Shown one piece after another: positions 8,407-16,080 of a stretch of DNA of 48,555 nt. Both the position numbers and the translations under genes were made by a program. The notes under the pieces were generated by a model that did no database searches, was not told the DNA's origin, and saw nothing but the letters and a program-made list of their open reading frames with translations. The DNA lies in the IMG/VR virus record IMGVR_UViG_3300005663_000068, positions 1 through 48,555 of that record, one strand, 5' to 3'. This stretch comes from a virus. The first letter of the stretch is position 1. Every line of letters starts with the position of its first letter.

Positions 8407-8847
8407 TTACCTACCAAGCAACTTTCGCAAGATGCCTTTCTTTTGTACATGACTTCCATTATTAGTAACACGTTGAACTGTTCCGATAGTTCCCTCGAAA
8501 CCTACATCGTTATGCAAACGGTAGTGCAGTCTCATCCGTTCAATATTGGTCAACGTCTTCAGATAGTCGTAACTCTGTCCGTGATTCGCTAAACTATTCA
8601 AGACACACATACCACAAGTAGACAACCTACAACCTACATCCGGCCTAAGGGTTGGACCCGTTGATAAGCTAACATCCGGTTTTGATCTAGTAGGCTGTTC
8701 CAATTGCAACAACACCTTACCGCCCTTGACTGTCGTAACCTCAAAAGTATCAATGTTAGAGGATGCCAACCTAATAGCGTCCATTACTGGACCGCCATAT
8801 AGTGGCGAACACATAAACCAGACAATGCAAGCTGTTAAAATGCGCAT
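8407..8847 (-). CDS. Exported hypothetical protein
   Basis: Protein of 146 aa with a clear signal peptide (MRILTACIVWFMCSPLYGG). The mature part has a Cys-rich patch, CRLSTCGMCVLNSL, then a helical stretch rich in Arg/Leu. No family recognised. It sits between the metzincin gene and the exported methyltransferase and is separated from both by only a few bases, so the three are probably co-translated and may act together in the periplasm. Confidence 0.6.
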   Translation of the reverse strand: MRILTACIVWFMCSPLYGGPVMDAIRLASSNIDTFEVTTVKGGKVLLQLEQPTRSKPDVSLSTGPTLRPDVGCRLSTCGMCVLNSLANHGQSYDYLKTLTNIERMRLHYRLHNDVGFEGTIGTVQRVTNNGSHVQKKGILRKLLGR

Positions 8848-8848
8848 G

Positions 8849-9742
8849 TTAATTCTCGACTAAGATAGGCGGAAACAGTGGCACACATACCTCTCTACCT
8901 CTGTTGGATTTATAACATTGTGTAACCCAATATTCATCTGACCTATTATCAGGTATCGGCACACCTCCGTAAAGCTTATGCAGAATAGACTCCGAAGGAT
9001 CACCTTTCCAAGATGCAGGCAACCCGCGCACAATAGTTGCCGACATAATCCCACCACGAGTATGGTATAGTCCCATGTTATGTCCGCCCTCATGCAGTAG
9101 CAACTCCGTTAGCATAGCTACTAAATCTTGGGGCTCATAAGAAGCTAAGAGCTGCAACCATATCTTACTACTACAAGACTCATTACTACCAACAATCGCC
9201 AGACCTATCCAGGGCTTTCTGCCAAGCGTAAACGATAGGGTGGTATTGGCATTCTCTCTATCGTCTGTACGTATCCACTGCATTCCGATCTCGGCATTAG
9301 CAGCTACGAACCTGCCCCATACAGTCTCTAGTATCTTCTCCCAAAACGATGGCATGTTCTTGGTATCAATGAACATAGTTGCCGCGTGGTAATCACCAAT
9401 GTCGTGGCAACCTTTCCACGACCCACTACCAATCGCAGCTTGCACGTTACGCGGGCGAACCTCTTCACCATAATCAGGGTACTCACATCTTGATATCTCA
9501 AATAGCTCAGCAGTAGCAGGGCCACTAACTCCATTACTCCTAGCTGGCCGTCCATGATGTTTTAAGCACAAAGGATCAAGACACTCTACCATAAAGTCTT
9601 GGTAACTTGCTACAGCTTTCTCAATTACTGGATGCGCTAGGGTCAACGCAAACGTATCTTGGGGAACCTCCTGCCTATCACCAAATGGGAACTTCAGATG
9701 ACCAGTCTTCAATAGCAGTTCAATTACTTCTTGATCCTTCAT
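8849..9742 (-). CDS. Metzincin-type zinc metallopeptidase
   Basis: Protein of 297 aa. HEGGHNMGLYH (about residues 217-227) gives the three zinc-binding His and the catalytic Glu of metzincins, and GIMS (about 231-234) is the Met-turn at the expected distance. The preceding segment is a matrixin-like beta/alpha core. The first 50 residues form helices that could be a peptidoglycan-binding-like module. A matrixin-like enzyme in a head operon is unusual. It could process a virion or periplasmic protein, or aid lysis. No signal peptide is visible. Starts on a TAATG overlap with GGGAGAAA upstream. Confidence 0.8.
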   Translation of the reverse strand: MKDQEVIELLLKTGHLKFPFGDRQEVPQDTFALTLAHPVIEKAVASYQDFMVECLDPLCLKHHGRPARSNGVSGPATAELFEISRCEYPDYGEEVRPRNVQAAIGSGSWKGCHDIGDYHAATMFIDTKNMPSFWEKILETVWGRFVAANAEIGMQWIRTDDRENANTTLSFTLGRKPWIGLAIVGSNESCSSKIWLQLLASYEPQDLVAMLTELLLHEGGHNMGLYHTRGGIMSATIVRGLPASWKGDPSESILHKLYGGVPIPDNRSDEYWVTQCYKSNRGREVCVPLFPPILVEN

Positions 9743-10032
9743 TATTTCTCCCTTGTAGCTTCGGCAGCTTCATAGGTACTATAACAACCGGAAATAGGGC
9801 AGCAGAAAGGCGCATCGCGCTCAGCTACTTGCCGGCTGAAAGCCTGGAATCCGTCATCAGTATAGAGAACACGACGCTCTATAATCCGTCCGTCATAGAT
9901 GTTCCACACTGTCTCGTCTAAGAATGTTGGCAGACCGTCCGCCAGCTTTGGCAACTTATCCATGATGCCATACAACCGTTTAATCTCCGCTGCTAACTCT
10001 TGAGCCTTACGAACTCGATCTCGGCGTACCAT
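9742..10032 (-). CDS. Hypothetical protein (96 aa)
   Basis: Small protein with a basic helical N-terminus (VRRDRVRKAQELAAEIKRL) and a C-terminal CCPISGC cluster. Not recognised. It is coupled to the metzincin gene by an overlapping stop/start codon, so it may be an accessory or inhibitor of that protease, but this is only a guess from position. Confidence 0.5.
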   Translation of the reverse strand: MVRRDRVRKAQELAAEIKRLYGIMDKLPKLADGLPTFLDETVWNIYDGRIIERRVLYTDDGFQAFSRQVAERDAPFCCPISGCYSTYEAAEATREK

Positions 10033-10041
10033 AACTTTACC

Positions 10042-10797
10042 TTACTGCAACGTCTCGCCTATAAGAGAAATTGCTTGACCATACTTAGCGAGACTTGTTA
10101 CATCCTCCAAAGCCTTATCAACAAACTCCGCAAAAGGTTCCCACTTATCTGCTGAGTCACCGAACGCAGTAGCTAATCCATTGGTCAACATAACATTAGC
10201 AGCACGTACTGAACCCAACTCCTCAACTTTCGCACCTATCCCTGAGAAAGTCTTACCTACTGCCTGTTGTCTTGTGTACTTCTCATTTGTAACGGGATCA
10301 GTTACTACGCTACTACGTACCGACTCAGGCACACTTGCAAGCCACTTATTGATAAGCTTTTTAGTAATGCCCGCATCTATCGGAGGAGGAATATCATCAC
10401 CTTCTGGAATGATATTGAACACTGCCACAGCCATAGCTGTATGACCTCCTGACTCAATGCGCAGTGTTACAGAATAGGGCACAAGAAACTTGTTATGACT
10501 ATGCACAGACACATAGATTAACTTCTTACCCGTATCATACTTGACTGCCTCGTCGGATATACTAGGCCAGAAGTGTAACGTCACATCACCTTCTGAAGTA
10601 CCCGTTATGTCCAATACAAGTAGTGTGCCTGACTTCACCTTCTCAGGAACACTTAATACAGCCTTTGCTAAACCTATCGAGGGTTTAATTCGACCCCTCT
10701 TCTTAACTTTGACAACAGGTGCGGCTACGTCCCCTGGTTGTTGTGGCTGTGCGAATGCAGTAGTTGCTAATAGTAATGTAAGAAGTAATGCGCGCAT
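10042..10797 (-). CDS. Exported hypothetical protein with signal peptide
   Basis: The ATG at 10797 is preceded by GGGAGGA and starts a signal peptide (MRALLLTLLLATTAFAQ). This start is preferred over one 22 codons upstream that would read through the terminator hairpin. The mature part has a basic linker, an Ig-like beta domain (GTLLVLDITGTSEGDVTLHFW...VSVHSHNKFLVPYSVTLRI) and a helical C-terminal half. Function unknown. It opens the block of exported proteins between portal and MuF genes. Confidence 0.65.
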   Translation of the reverse strand: MRALLLTLLLATTAFAQPQQPGDVAAPVVKVKKRGRIKPSIGLAKAVLSVPEKVKSGTLLVLDITGTSEGDVTLHFWPSISDEAVKYDTGKKLIYVSVHSHNKFLVPYSVTLRIESGGHTAMAVAVFNIIPEGDDIPPPIDAGITKKLINKWLASVPESVRSSVVTDPVTNEKYTRQQAVGKTFSGIGAKVEELGSVRAANVMLTNGLATAFGDSADKWEPFAEFVDKALEDVTSLAKYGQAISLIGETLQ

Positions 10798-10822
10798 AGT
10801 GTCCTCCCATGTTTTGGTGAAG

Positions 10823-10886
10823 AAAAACCCACGGACCGCGCTACAGTGTGGCAGCACGCACACTCCCTGTAGGCGGTCAACGTGGG
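10823..10886 (-). terminator. Large imperfect hairpin terminator
   Basis: On the minus strand a long bulged stem is followed by TTTTTCTT. CCCACG pairs with CGTGGG, GACCGC with GCGGTC, CTAC with GTAG, and AGTGTG with CACACT, closing an 8-base loop. It sits between the 88-aa gene and the exported protein gene, ending or attenuating the terminase/portal transcript before the exported block. Confidence 0.85.
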
Positions 10887-10901
10887 CTTCCCGTAGTTAA
10901 G

Positions 10902-11168
10902 CTACTGTCCCTCAGGCATAGGAACCGAAGCCATGACTCTTTGAATATCCTCAGAATCCAGAGCACGTAATTCATTCATACCCTCGTCTACTTTCCTCCA
11001 CAACTTCTTACCCCGCAAACCTTTCTCTTGTATAAGGATTCTGCGAATAGCCCATCGTTCTCGGGGTCCAGGCTTATTCAACCCAGCCTCAATGTCATCG
11101 CGATCGCGATTCTCTTGGCACTCTTGAATTGCCTCGATAATAGCCGTAATAATCATAATCCATTCCAC
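10902..11168 (-). CDS. Hypothetical protein (88 aa)
   Basis: Small protein with a hydrophobic N-terminus (MEWIMIITAIIEAI) and a charged helical remainder (NRDRDDIEAGLNKPGPRERWAI...). Not recognised. It lies behind the 82-aa membrane protein and before a strong terminator. The pair could be lysis or head-completion accessories. Confidence 0.5.
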   Translation of the reverse strand: MEWIMIITAIIEAIQECQENRDRDDIEAGLNKPGPRERWAIRRILIQEKGLRGKKLWRKVDEGMNELRALDSEDIQRVMASVPMPEGQ

Positions 11169-11185
11169 AGCACACCTCTCTTTCT

Positions 11186-11434
11186 TTAGGGAAGTTTCTC
11201 ATCTAACCTAATTAACAATGCCTTAATCTCCGCAAGACTTTCATCTATATGTTTATCATGTTCAACCTGAACTTCTTGATGTGTATGCAACTCCGACTTA
11301 GCAGAGTACCCTGCCCATGCAGCGCCACCAATTGTTGCAAGACCTAGCCCTATGCACGTAAACAGCACACCGTTAATCCTACCGAAAGTCTTACGATAAG
11401 ATGCACAATCATCCTTAGTAACTTGCCCAGACAT
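11186..11434 (-). CDS. Single-span membrane protein, holin/XhlA-like
   Basis: Protein of 82 aa. One membrane segment (VLFTCIGLGLATIGGAAWAG) is followed by a helical tail HEVQVEHDKHIDESLAEIKALLIRLDEKL that looks coiled-coil. The arrangement resembles hemolysin XhlA-type holin partners, with membrane and coiled-coil order reversed, so the lysis assignment is tentative. It directly follows the portal gene. Confidence 0.5.
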   Translation of the reverse strand: MSGQVTKDDCASYRKTFGRINGVLFTCIGLGLATIGGAAWAGYSAKSELHTHQEVQVEHDKHIDESLAEIKALLIRLDEKLP

Positions 11435-12649
11435 TTACTCTGATTCCTTGCTAGGTATTCCAAGTTGATCTTCCATAGCCTTAACATCAATATCAGCTAT
11501 CACTAGTATTCCATCAGGACTCTTTAGAATGTCAGAGTACACTGATCGGATATACTCCAACACTAGATCAACAATTGGTGCAGGTGATATGAAGACTGTG
11601 TTCTCAGCTTCGGGACCATAGTTAAACCGTAGCAGTTGATTTACTAGATGCCAGTTGACAAGTTGCACAACTACCTTATGCCTAACTTCCATGTTAATAA
11701 TTGCCATGTCCGCGTGCTGTTCTGCCTCTGACTTAGTTCCGAATTGCCCCTCTAAGATTGCACGTTCAGGCATTCCAAAAGCTCGTACTTTCAACGCATC
11801 TAAATACTTCATCCGTGCAACCATAGAAAATTGCTTAGGCCCTCCGTCATCAAGCAAATCTATGCTCCACCCACCTCCCAAGTCCCTGTCTATTGAATCC
11901 TTCAAACTTTTTGCACCCGTTGGCATTGCTATCTTACCAGATGACTCTAAGGTATTTAATAGATCGGAGGCAATTTCAAAGTTATCTACGTCCTTTTTAC
12001 CATTATGTATAGCAGTACCTTCAGGGTAAGACACCACCCAATGCGCACCTGCTATGCGGTTATCGTACTTCTTTGCTACATCGTTGGCCTTATCCCAATC
12101 GTCTTGTGTACTCTTAACAATCTCCAACAGACCTTGACCATACCAGTTAGTTCCCTCTACGTCAATGTATAGAACAAGGACTTCATCAGTACTTAGAGTT
12201 ATATCATTACCCATTGCCAAAGTTTGCTTGATACCAAGCAAAGCTCCGTTAGACCTATCTACAAGTAGCCTAGATATGTCATGCAATAGGGGCTTAAGTT
12301 TCTTAATACCTATCTGCCTACTAGGCAGCAACTCAAACACCTTCTCGAATGACTGCCAACCAAAGTCTGTACAACCTAAGAAACCTGTACGCAAGATGTG
12401 CATACGTAATGGAGCCATCTGTACGTCGATAAACTCTTTAGCACCATCAGGCGCATCCTTAGTTGCCTCTATTGACCAAGGGGCTGCCAGTATTGGAGCA
12501 ATACTTAACTGCCTTGCAAGAGCTATCGTAGGGTCTTTGCGCAACGCGCGCAACTGTTTGTAAGTAGCACTGCCAACAGTTCGAGCTAAAGTATCATCGA
12601 ACTGCACAGACAGTATTTGCGAAGGTGTCTTCTCTTTTGTCTTAGCCAT
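11435..12649 (-). CDS. Portal protein (DUF935/Mu gp29-like)
   Basis: Protein of 404 aa immediately after the large terminase. It shows portal features of the DUF935 group: LRKDPTIALARQLSIAPILAAPW near the start, FGWQSFEKVFEL, a LLVDRSNGALLGIKQ beta segment, a VLYIDVEGTNWYGQGLLE motif, and a long SEAEQHADMAIINMEVRHKVVVQLVNWHLVNQLL helix. The portal dodecamer is the DNA gate of the capsid. Its position before MuF and protease genes, though with an exported block between, agrees. Confidence 0.85.
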   Translation of the reverse strand: MAKTKEKTPSQILSVQFDDTLARTVGSATYKQLRALRKDPTIALARQLSIAPILAAPWSIEATKDAPDGAKEFIDVQMAPLRMHILRTGFLGCTDFGWQSFEKVFELLPSRQIGIKKLKPLLHDISRLLVDRSNGALLGIKQTLAMGNDITLSTDEVLVLYIDVEGTNWYGQGLLEIVKSTQDDWDKANDVAKKYDNRIAGAHWVVSYPEGTAIHNGKKDVDNFEIASDLLNTLESSGKIAMPTGAKSLKDSIDRDLGGGWSIDLLDDGGPKQFSMVARMKYLDALKVRAFGMPERAILEGQFGTKSEAEQHADMAIINMEVRHKVVVQLVNWHLVNQLLRFNYGPEAENTVFISPAPIVDLVLEYIRSVYSDILKSPDGILVIADIDVKAMEDQLGIPSKESE

Positions 12650-12653
12650 TAGA

Positions 12654-13970
12654 TTAGTTGCTCGAATATATCTGATCCGTTCCTGTTGACTCTAGGCGAA
12701 CAGGGAACAGCTTGTGGATAGGATAACCAAGTGCGTCCGTCATGTGCCCCACGTCTCCATAGTCATCAGGATCGGAGGTACCCTCTTTGTATGCTCTGCT
12801 CTTTAAGTCCTGAATAAGGTGTGTGCATCTTGGATGTATGAAACATCTACGTTCTTGCTTAGCGTTACAGAGTAATCCGTTAGTTGCTGCAAACCTTGAC
12901 GCTATACGAGGGTTGGCAGGTGGGTAATATACTCTTGCACCTGAGAACCGGGTATCGTTCCGTATCTGTAAATAATCTGACATATCCGCAGATGAACGTC
13001 TCGCCGCACCTGACGCATCACCGAAGAATTCAAAGCCCGTCGAATGTTGTCCGTATCTTCGATAAAGTTCATCAAGTGTTTGCCTTGTGTTTGTATTCCT
13101 GATTGATAGCTCATCGAATATATGTACCTTATCCTTACCAACCCGATGCCCTATTACCCATGACATAGGATCGACGTTGAAATCACTGCCGACCAATATT
13201 GGCAATGATGGGTTGTACAATATATCCTCAGTTACGTTTAACGCTTCACTAAACGCATAGAAGATTGCACCACTAATATCCTCAAAGCTTGCCTCGTACT
13301 GTTCACGAAAGTCTGCTGCCCCTAGCTTAGACATTGCAAGAGCAATCTCTTCAGGTCTAAGTATGTCAGAACTAGGCCAGTTGAATGTCTCTGTCTTCTC
13401 CCCAGGTTCCTCGAATGCTCTCTTAAACTCTAGCGCACCTATACCATACCTCTTCGGCACACCTATACGAAGGCACCAACCCTCGCGATGTGCAAGCGCT
13501 GGTAGTACAGTACGATCAAACGTCCCAGGTTTAATGTCCGCGGATTCATCAATGACTCCCCCGTCCCACTGTACCCCTTCTATACGCTGTGGCTGGTCCA
13601 TACCAACAACATATAACTTGCTTCCGAAGATAGTCTTAACGACCATATCGGAAATGTTCGGTTTACCTTTTAACCAATCTTGTGGTATTAGCGCAAGTAG
13701 CTGTTCCCATGCTACACGCTTTGCTTGCTTGTATGTTGGTAGTCCGTAGAAGTAGATCGGATCAGGCCAAGGCTTCCTGACTGCAAGGTAGCGAACGATC
13801 CTACGCCTAGCAAGCTCCGTCTTGCCTGACCCTCGACCACAAGCAGCAATGATGAATCTAACCTTACTGCGCCACATCTTAGCTTGTAGCTCATGGTATC
13901 GTAGCTGGGTCCAAGCGTTAGTTAGCACCCTATCACCCAACGTAGAACTATTGGCAATACAACAGCGCAT
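12654..13970 (-). CDS. terL: Terminase large subunit (packaging ATPase/nuclease)
   Basis: Protein of up to 438 aa. The ATPase half has Walker A GRGSGKT (about 45-51) and Walker B GGVIDESAD (about 137-145). The RNase H-like nuclease half has SDFNVDP (about 262-268), GDAS (about 317-320) and GDVGHMTDALGY near residue 415, giving the acidic metal-binding residues. It cuts concatemers and drives DNA into the prohead. A GTG at 13928 that overlaps the stop of the small gene upstream is an equally likely start, since related terminases begin near TNAWTQLRYH. Confidence 0.92.
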   Translation of the reverse strand: MRCCIANSSTLGDRVLTNAWTQLRYHELQAKMWRSKVRFIIAACGRGSGKTELARRRIVRYLAVRKPWPDPIYFYGLPTYKQAKRVAWEQLLALIPQDWLKGKPNISDMVVKTIFGSKLYVVGMDQPQRIEGVQWDGGVIDESADIKPGTFDRTVLPALAHREGWCLRIGVPKRYGIGALEFKRAFEEPGEKTETFNWPSSDILRPEEIALAMSKLGAADFREQYEASFEDISGAIFYAFSEALNVTEDILYNPSLPILVGSDFNVDPMSWVIGHRVGKDKVHIFDELSIRNTNTRQTLDELYRRYGQHSTGFEFFGDASGAARRSSADMSDYLQIRNDTRFSGARVYYPPANPRIASRFAATNGLLCNAKQERRCFIHPRCTHLIQDLKSRAYKEGTSDPDDYGDVGHMTDALGYPIHKLFPVRLESTGTDQIYSSN

Positions 13971-14080
13971 GGAATCACTGCCAGCATTAACCAGAACCTA
14001 ATCCTAATTGATTGCAAACGTGCTTGATGTTGGCGTACATTCTTTTCCGCTACAATTTGCCACCGTTCTAAAGGAGTCAT
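13922..14080 (-). CDS. Small membrane protein (52 aa)
   Basis: Read from an ATG overlapping the preceding stop (ATGA at 14080-14077). It has a basic, helical N-terminal half (MTPLERWQIVAEKNVRQHQA) and a C-terminal membrane span (FWLMLAVIPCAVVLPIVL). Its stop overlaps the GTG candidate start of the large terminase, so it is probably translated in line. It could be a small holin or spanin-like protein, but nothing specific supports that. Confidence 0.55.
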   Translation of the reverse strand: MTPLERWQIVAEKNVRQHQARLQSIRIRFWLMLAVIPCAVVLPIVLRWVIGC

Positions 14081-14301
14081 ATCTCTACTTCCCTAAAAGG
14101 CTTCTCTATACCATGACCACAACACGCAGACACAACACCCTCTATACTACCCAGACAAGCATCATGCCCTAAGTCTGTAGGCATACACCTACACTTTCTA
14201 CAAGACCTCTGAACAGTTATTGGTGTACAGGTATCAACATACACCCATTGCTTACCCAATGCCTTTATAGGCCAACCTCGTTGGTAAGATGTAGCAGTCA
14301 T
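14077..14301 (-). CDS. Small Cys-rich conserved phage protein
   Basis: Protein of 74 aa with a CRKCRCMPTDLGHDAC cluster and a GVVSACCGHGIEKPF motif; the latter is common in short proteins near phage terminase genes. Probably binds zinc. Coupled on both sides (overlaps with the small-terminase-like gene and the 52-aa gene). No function known. Confidence 0.6.
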   Translation of the reverse strand: MTATSYQRGWPIKALGKQWVYVDTCTPITVQRSCRKCRCMPTDLGHDACLGSIEGVVSACCGHGIEKPFREVEI

Positions 14302-14951
14302 TGACTTGGTACCGTTGAATCCATATCCAATGCGTCTTGATCTGGGGTTAAATTCGTACCTACTTGCTCAACAGGCATTACCAACTTCTCGTGTATCAGC
14401 TTCTCGAAGACTCTAGCCTTTGGTAAGTCATCTTTGAAAGCCTCATAAGCAAGCTTAACGATCTGATTAACAACGTGTCCAAGAGCATGGACAGATAGCT
14501 TATCACTTGCTGCGTTCTCTATGTCTTGTGCTACCTTAGCTGTTGCTACAATCTCCTTGAGTGCATCCCTAACAAGCATACTCGCATTTAGTATAAGCTT
14601 TTCCTTACCACTTGTCAAAGCGACATCAAACAATAGCATAACTTGCATAGCAGTTTCCCGCATCACTGCAAGCTCTTCTAAGACACTGCACTGCTCACTA
14701 ACGGGAGCATCTAACGAAGTCTCTATAACTTGTTTGAGTGTTCCCGACAGTCTTTTGGCGTAGAATACTGGCAACCTATTAACCCTTGGTCCCTTACCGC
14801 CTACGTGTCCACCATGAAACTTACAGTAGTTTCTACCGGGTACAGCCCACTTACAACAAGGCTCACCATCCCGCCTTCTCTTAGCCTTACAGGCGCGGGG
14901 ATGGATGGTGCCCTTAGCTAAATAGTAACCTACATGCCTGGAGTTGAGCAC
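14298..14951 (-). CDS. HGG-motif protein, putative terminase small subunit
   Basis: Protein of 217 aa. Residues about 15-55 carry CKAKRRRDGEPCCKWAVPG...YCKFHGGHVGGKG, the zinc-like 'Cys-Arg...HGG' module often found beside large terminase genes. The rest is helical and ends with an acidic tail. The role in recognising phage DNA for packaging is inferred from position, two short genes before the large terminase. It overlaps the sigma-like gene by 22 bp. Confidence 0.6.
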   Translation of the reverse strand: MLNSRHVGYYLAKGTIHPRACKAKRRRDGEPCCKWAVPGRNYCKFHGGHVGGKGPRVNRLPVFYAKRLSGTLKQVIETSLDAPVSEQCSVLEELAVMRETAMQVMLLFDVALTSGKEKLILNASMLVRDALKEIVATAKVAQDIENAASDKLSVHALGHVVNQIVKLAYEAFKDDLPKARVFEKLIHEKLVMPVEQVGTNLTPDQDALDMDSTVPSQ

Positions 14952-15421
14952 TTGGCGATTGCCTCCTGATATACCTTAGCAATCTTCCACGGACGCACGC
15001 CGACCCTCTTAGCTATCTCTGCAAAAGTCTGCTCATATAGAACATGCAATGTTACAATCCTTCTCTCGTAACCTGTGAGGCTTCTCATTAAATATTGTAC
15101 GTTGTCGGCGTCATCCATATCGAAAGTTTCTGAAATCTTATCCTCTATTGAATAGAACTCAGCATCAAGCGACACTACACATTGACCGCGACGGTTCAGC
15201 CACGTATAACAATGCCATTTTAAGTTGTTAAAGACCCATGTACTAAGTTTTGATTTCTCTGGTATCCAACGCTCTATGATTCCAGGCACACGGTCTAAGA
15301 CAACCTCTGAGAACATATCATCAACTAAATGCGCACGTTCCCTACAAACCTTATGGCATACCTTATAGCATAAGGGTAAGTTATCCGCAATCCATTGATA
15401 AGGTTCCGGCTTGTCGTCCAT
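14930..15421 (-). CDS. Sigma-70-family-like factor
   Basis: Protein of 163 aa. The N-terminal half (FSEVVLDRVPGIIERW...KLSTWVFNNLKWHCYTWL) resembles region 2. The C-terminal half (LTGYERRIVTLHVLYEQTFAEIAKRVGV, then PWKIAKVYQEAIAK) is a region 4-type helix-turn-helix. Length fits compact ECF-type or phage late sigma factors. It lies just before the packaging genes, so control of late transcription is a reasonable inference. Its first eight codons are duplicated 450 bp upstream. Confidence 0.7.
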   Translation of the reverse strand: MDDKPEPYQWIADNLPLCYKVCHKVCRERAHLVDDMFSEVVLDRVPGIIERWIPEKSKLSTWVFNNLKWHCYTWLNRRGQCVVSLDAEFYSIEDKISETFDMDDADNVQYLMRSLTGYERRIVTLHVLYEQTFAEIAKRVGVRPWKIAKVYQEAIAKCSTPGM

Positions 15422-15424
15422 GAG

Positions 15425-15577
15425 CTAGTCGTGATTGTGTGTTGGTCCTTGCTTCCAATATTCGTGATAAGAGTCTAAGTCGTAAGCACCTTCTGAACTA
15501 CGCCTGTCTAACATCTGTATACGATGTAACGTGTAGGCGTGCAATAGGAACGACAACGTGAGGAATAGATACATCAT
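15425..15577 (-). CDS. Small N-terminally anchored protein (50 aa)
   Basis: Begins at an ATG overlapping the stop of the 84-aa gene (ATGA at 15577-15574). It reads MMYLFLTLSFLLHAYTLHRI, a membrane or signal segment, then a polar tail ending GPTHNHD. It ends four bases before the sigma-like gene. Too short to classify; translational coupling is the main support. Confidence 0.55.
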   Translation of the reverse strand: MMYLFLTLSFLLHAYTLHRIQMLDRRSSEGAYDLDSYHEYWKQGPTHNHD

Positions 15578-15828
15578 AACCCTTCACTCCCTTCTAACAA
15601 GTCCAACATTTGTCTTGCAATAACTACATTATCAACCCACACACCTTTGACCTTACGTTTACCCCAAGGGTACTGTATCAACCAATCCACACTCCCAGAT
15701 TCAATACGTACAGTTACGGGGCATCCTCTAGCATGTTCGCCTAACAGCTTCAATAGGTCATATGTCTTAACAACTAGAAACAATGTTAGACACAGCACAA
15801 CACCTTGCAACAACTCTAATAAGATCAT
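15574..15828 (-). CDS. Membrane-anchored small protein (84 aa)
   Basis: N-terminal hydrophobic helix (ILLELLQGVVLCLTLFLVV) followed by a soluble region with VTVRIESGSVDWLIQYPWG. The ribosome site AAGGAGAAGG comes from the duplicated segment at 15831-15875. Function unknown. It belongs to a run of small membrane and zinc-ribbon genes. Confidence 0.6.
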   Translation of the reverse strand: MILLELLQGVVLCLTLFLVVKTYDLLKLLGEHARGCPVTVRIESGSVDWLIQYPWGKRKVKGVWVDNVVIARQMLDLLEGSEGL

Positions 15829-15880
15829 AACTACCTTCTCCTTAAATGATGATAAGGTTCCGGCTTGTCATCCATGAGCT
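15829..15880 (-). repeat. Recombinant duplication: sigma-gene start joined to 3' end of the 16081-16431 gene
   Basis: The first half copies the start region of the sigma-like gene (about 15396-15430, one base different over the shared stretch). The second half copies the 3' end and ribosome site at about 16079-16107. They join at TGATAAG, which both parents contain. The result is a 14-codon ORF (15875-15831), MDDKPEPY + HHLRRR, matching the sigma N-terminus and the other gene's C-terminus. It now supplies the ribosome site of the 84-aa gene. Confidence 0.8.
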
Positions 15881-15892
15881 AGTAGACTATGC

Positions 15893-16078
15893 CTACCTAG
15901 CATTTTTACGTGTACACACCAAACCCCAAATAGTGTCTGCACAATACACACAAACATCATAGACCTTCCCGTTAAAGGTTGGCCGAAACCACTTCTTAGG
16001 TGGTACCTTACCTGGTAATGCTACCATAGTAGCTCCACACAAATCGCACTTAAACTCCACAACAGTTCTATCACTCAT
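15893..16078 (-). CDS. Zinc-ribbon small protein (61 aa)
   Basis: Two Cys pairs, CDLC near residue 11 and CVYC near residue 39, spaced like a zinc ribbon, with a basic tail (CTRKNAR). Ribosome site AAGGAGAAGG lies just upstream. Could bind nucleic acid or an RNA polymerase partner, but no specific family is recognised. Confidence 0.65.
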   Translation of the reverse strand: MSDRTVVEFKCDLCGATMVALPGKVPPKKWFRPTFNGKVYDVCVYCADTIWGLVCTRKNAR

Positions 16079-16080
16079 AG

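Noticed and set aside
10798-10863. Upstream start of the exported protein (22 extra codons)
   Set aside because: It would translate through the terminator tail and hide the signal peptide; the GGGAGGA site points to the ATG at 10797.
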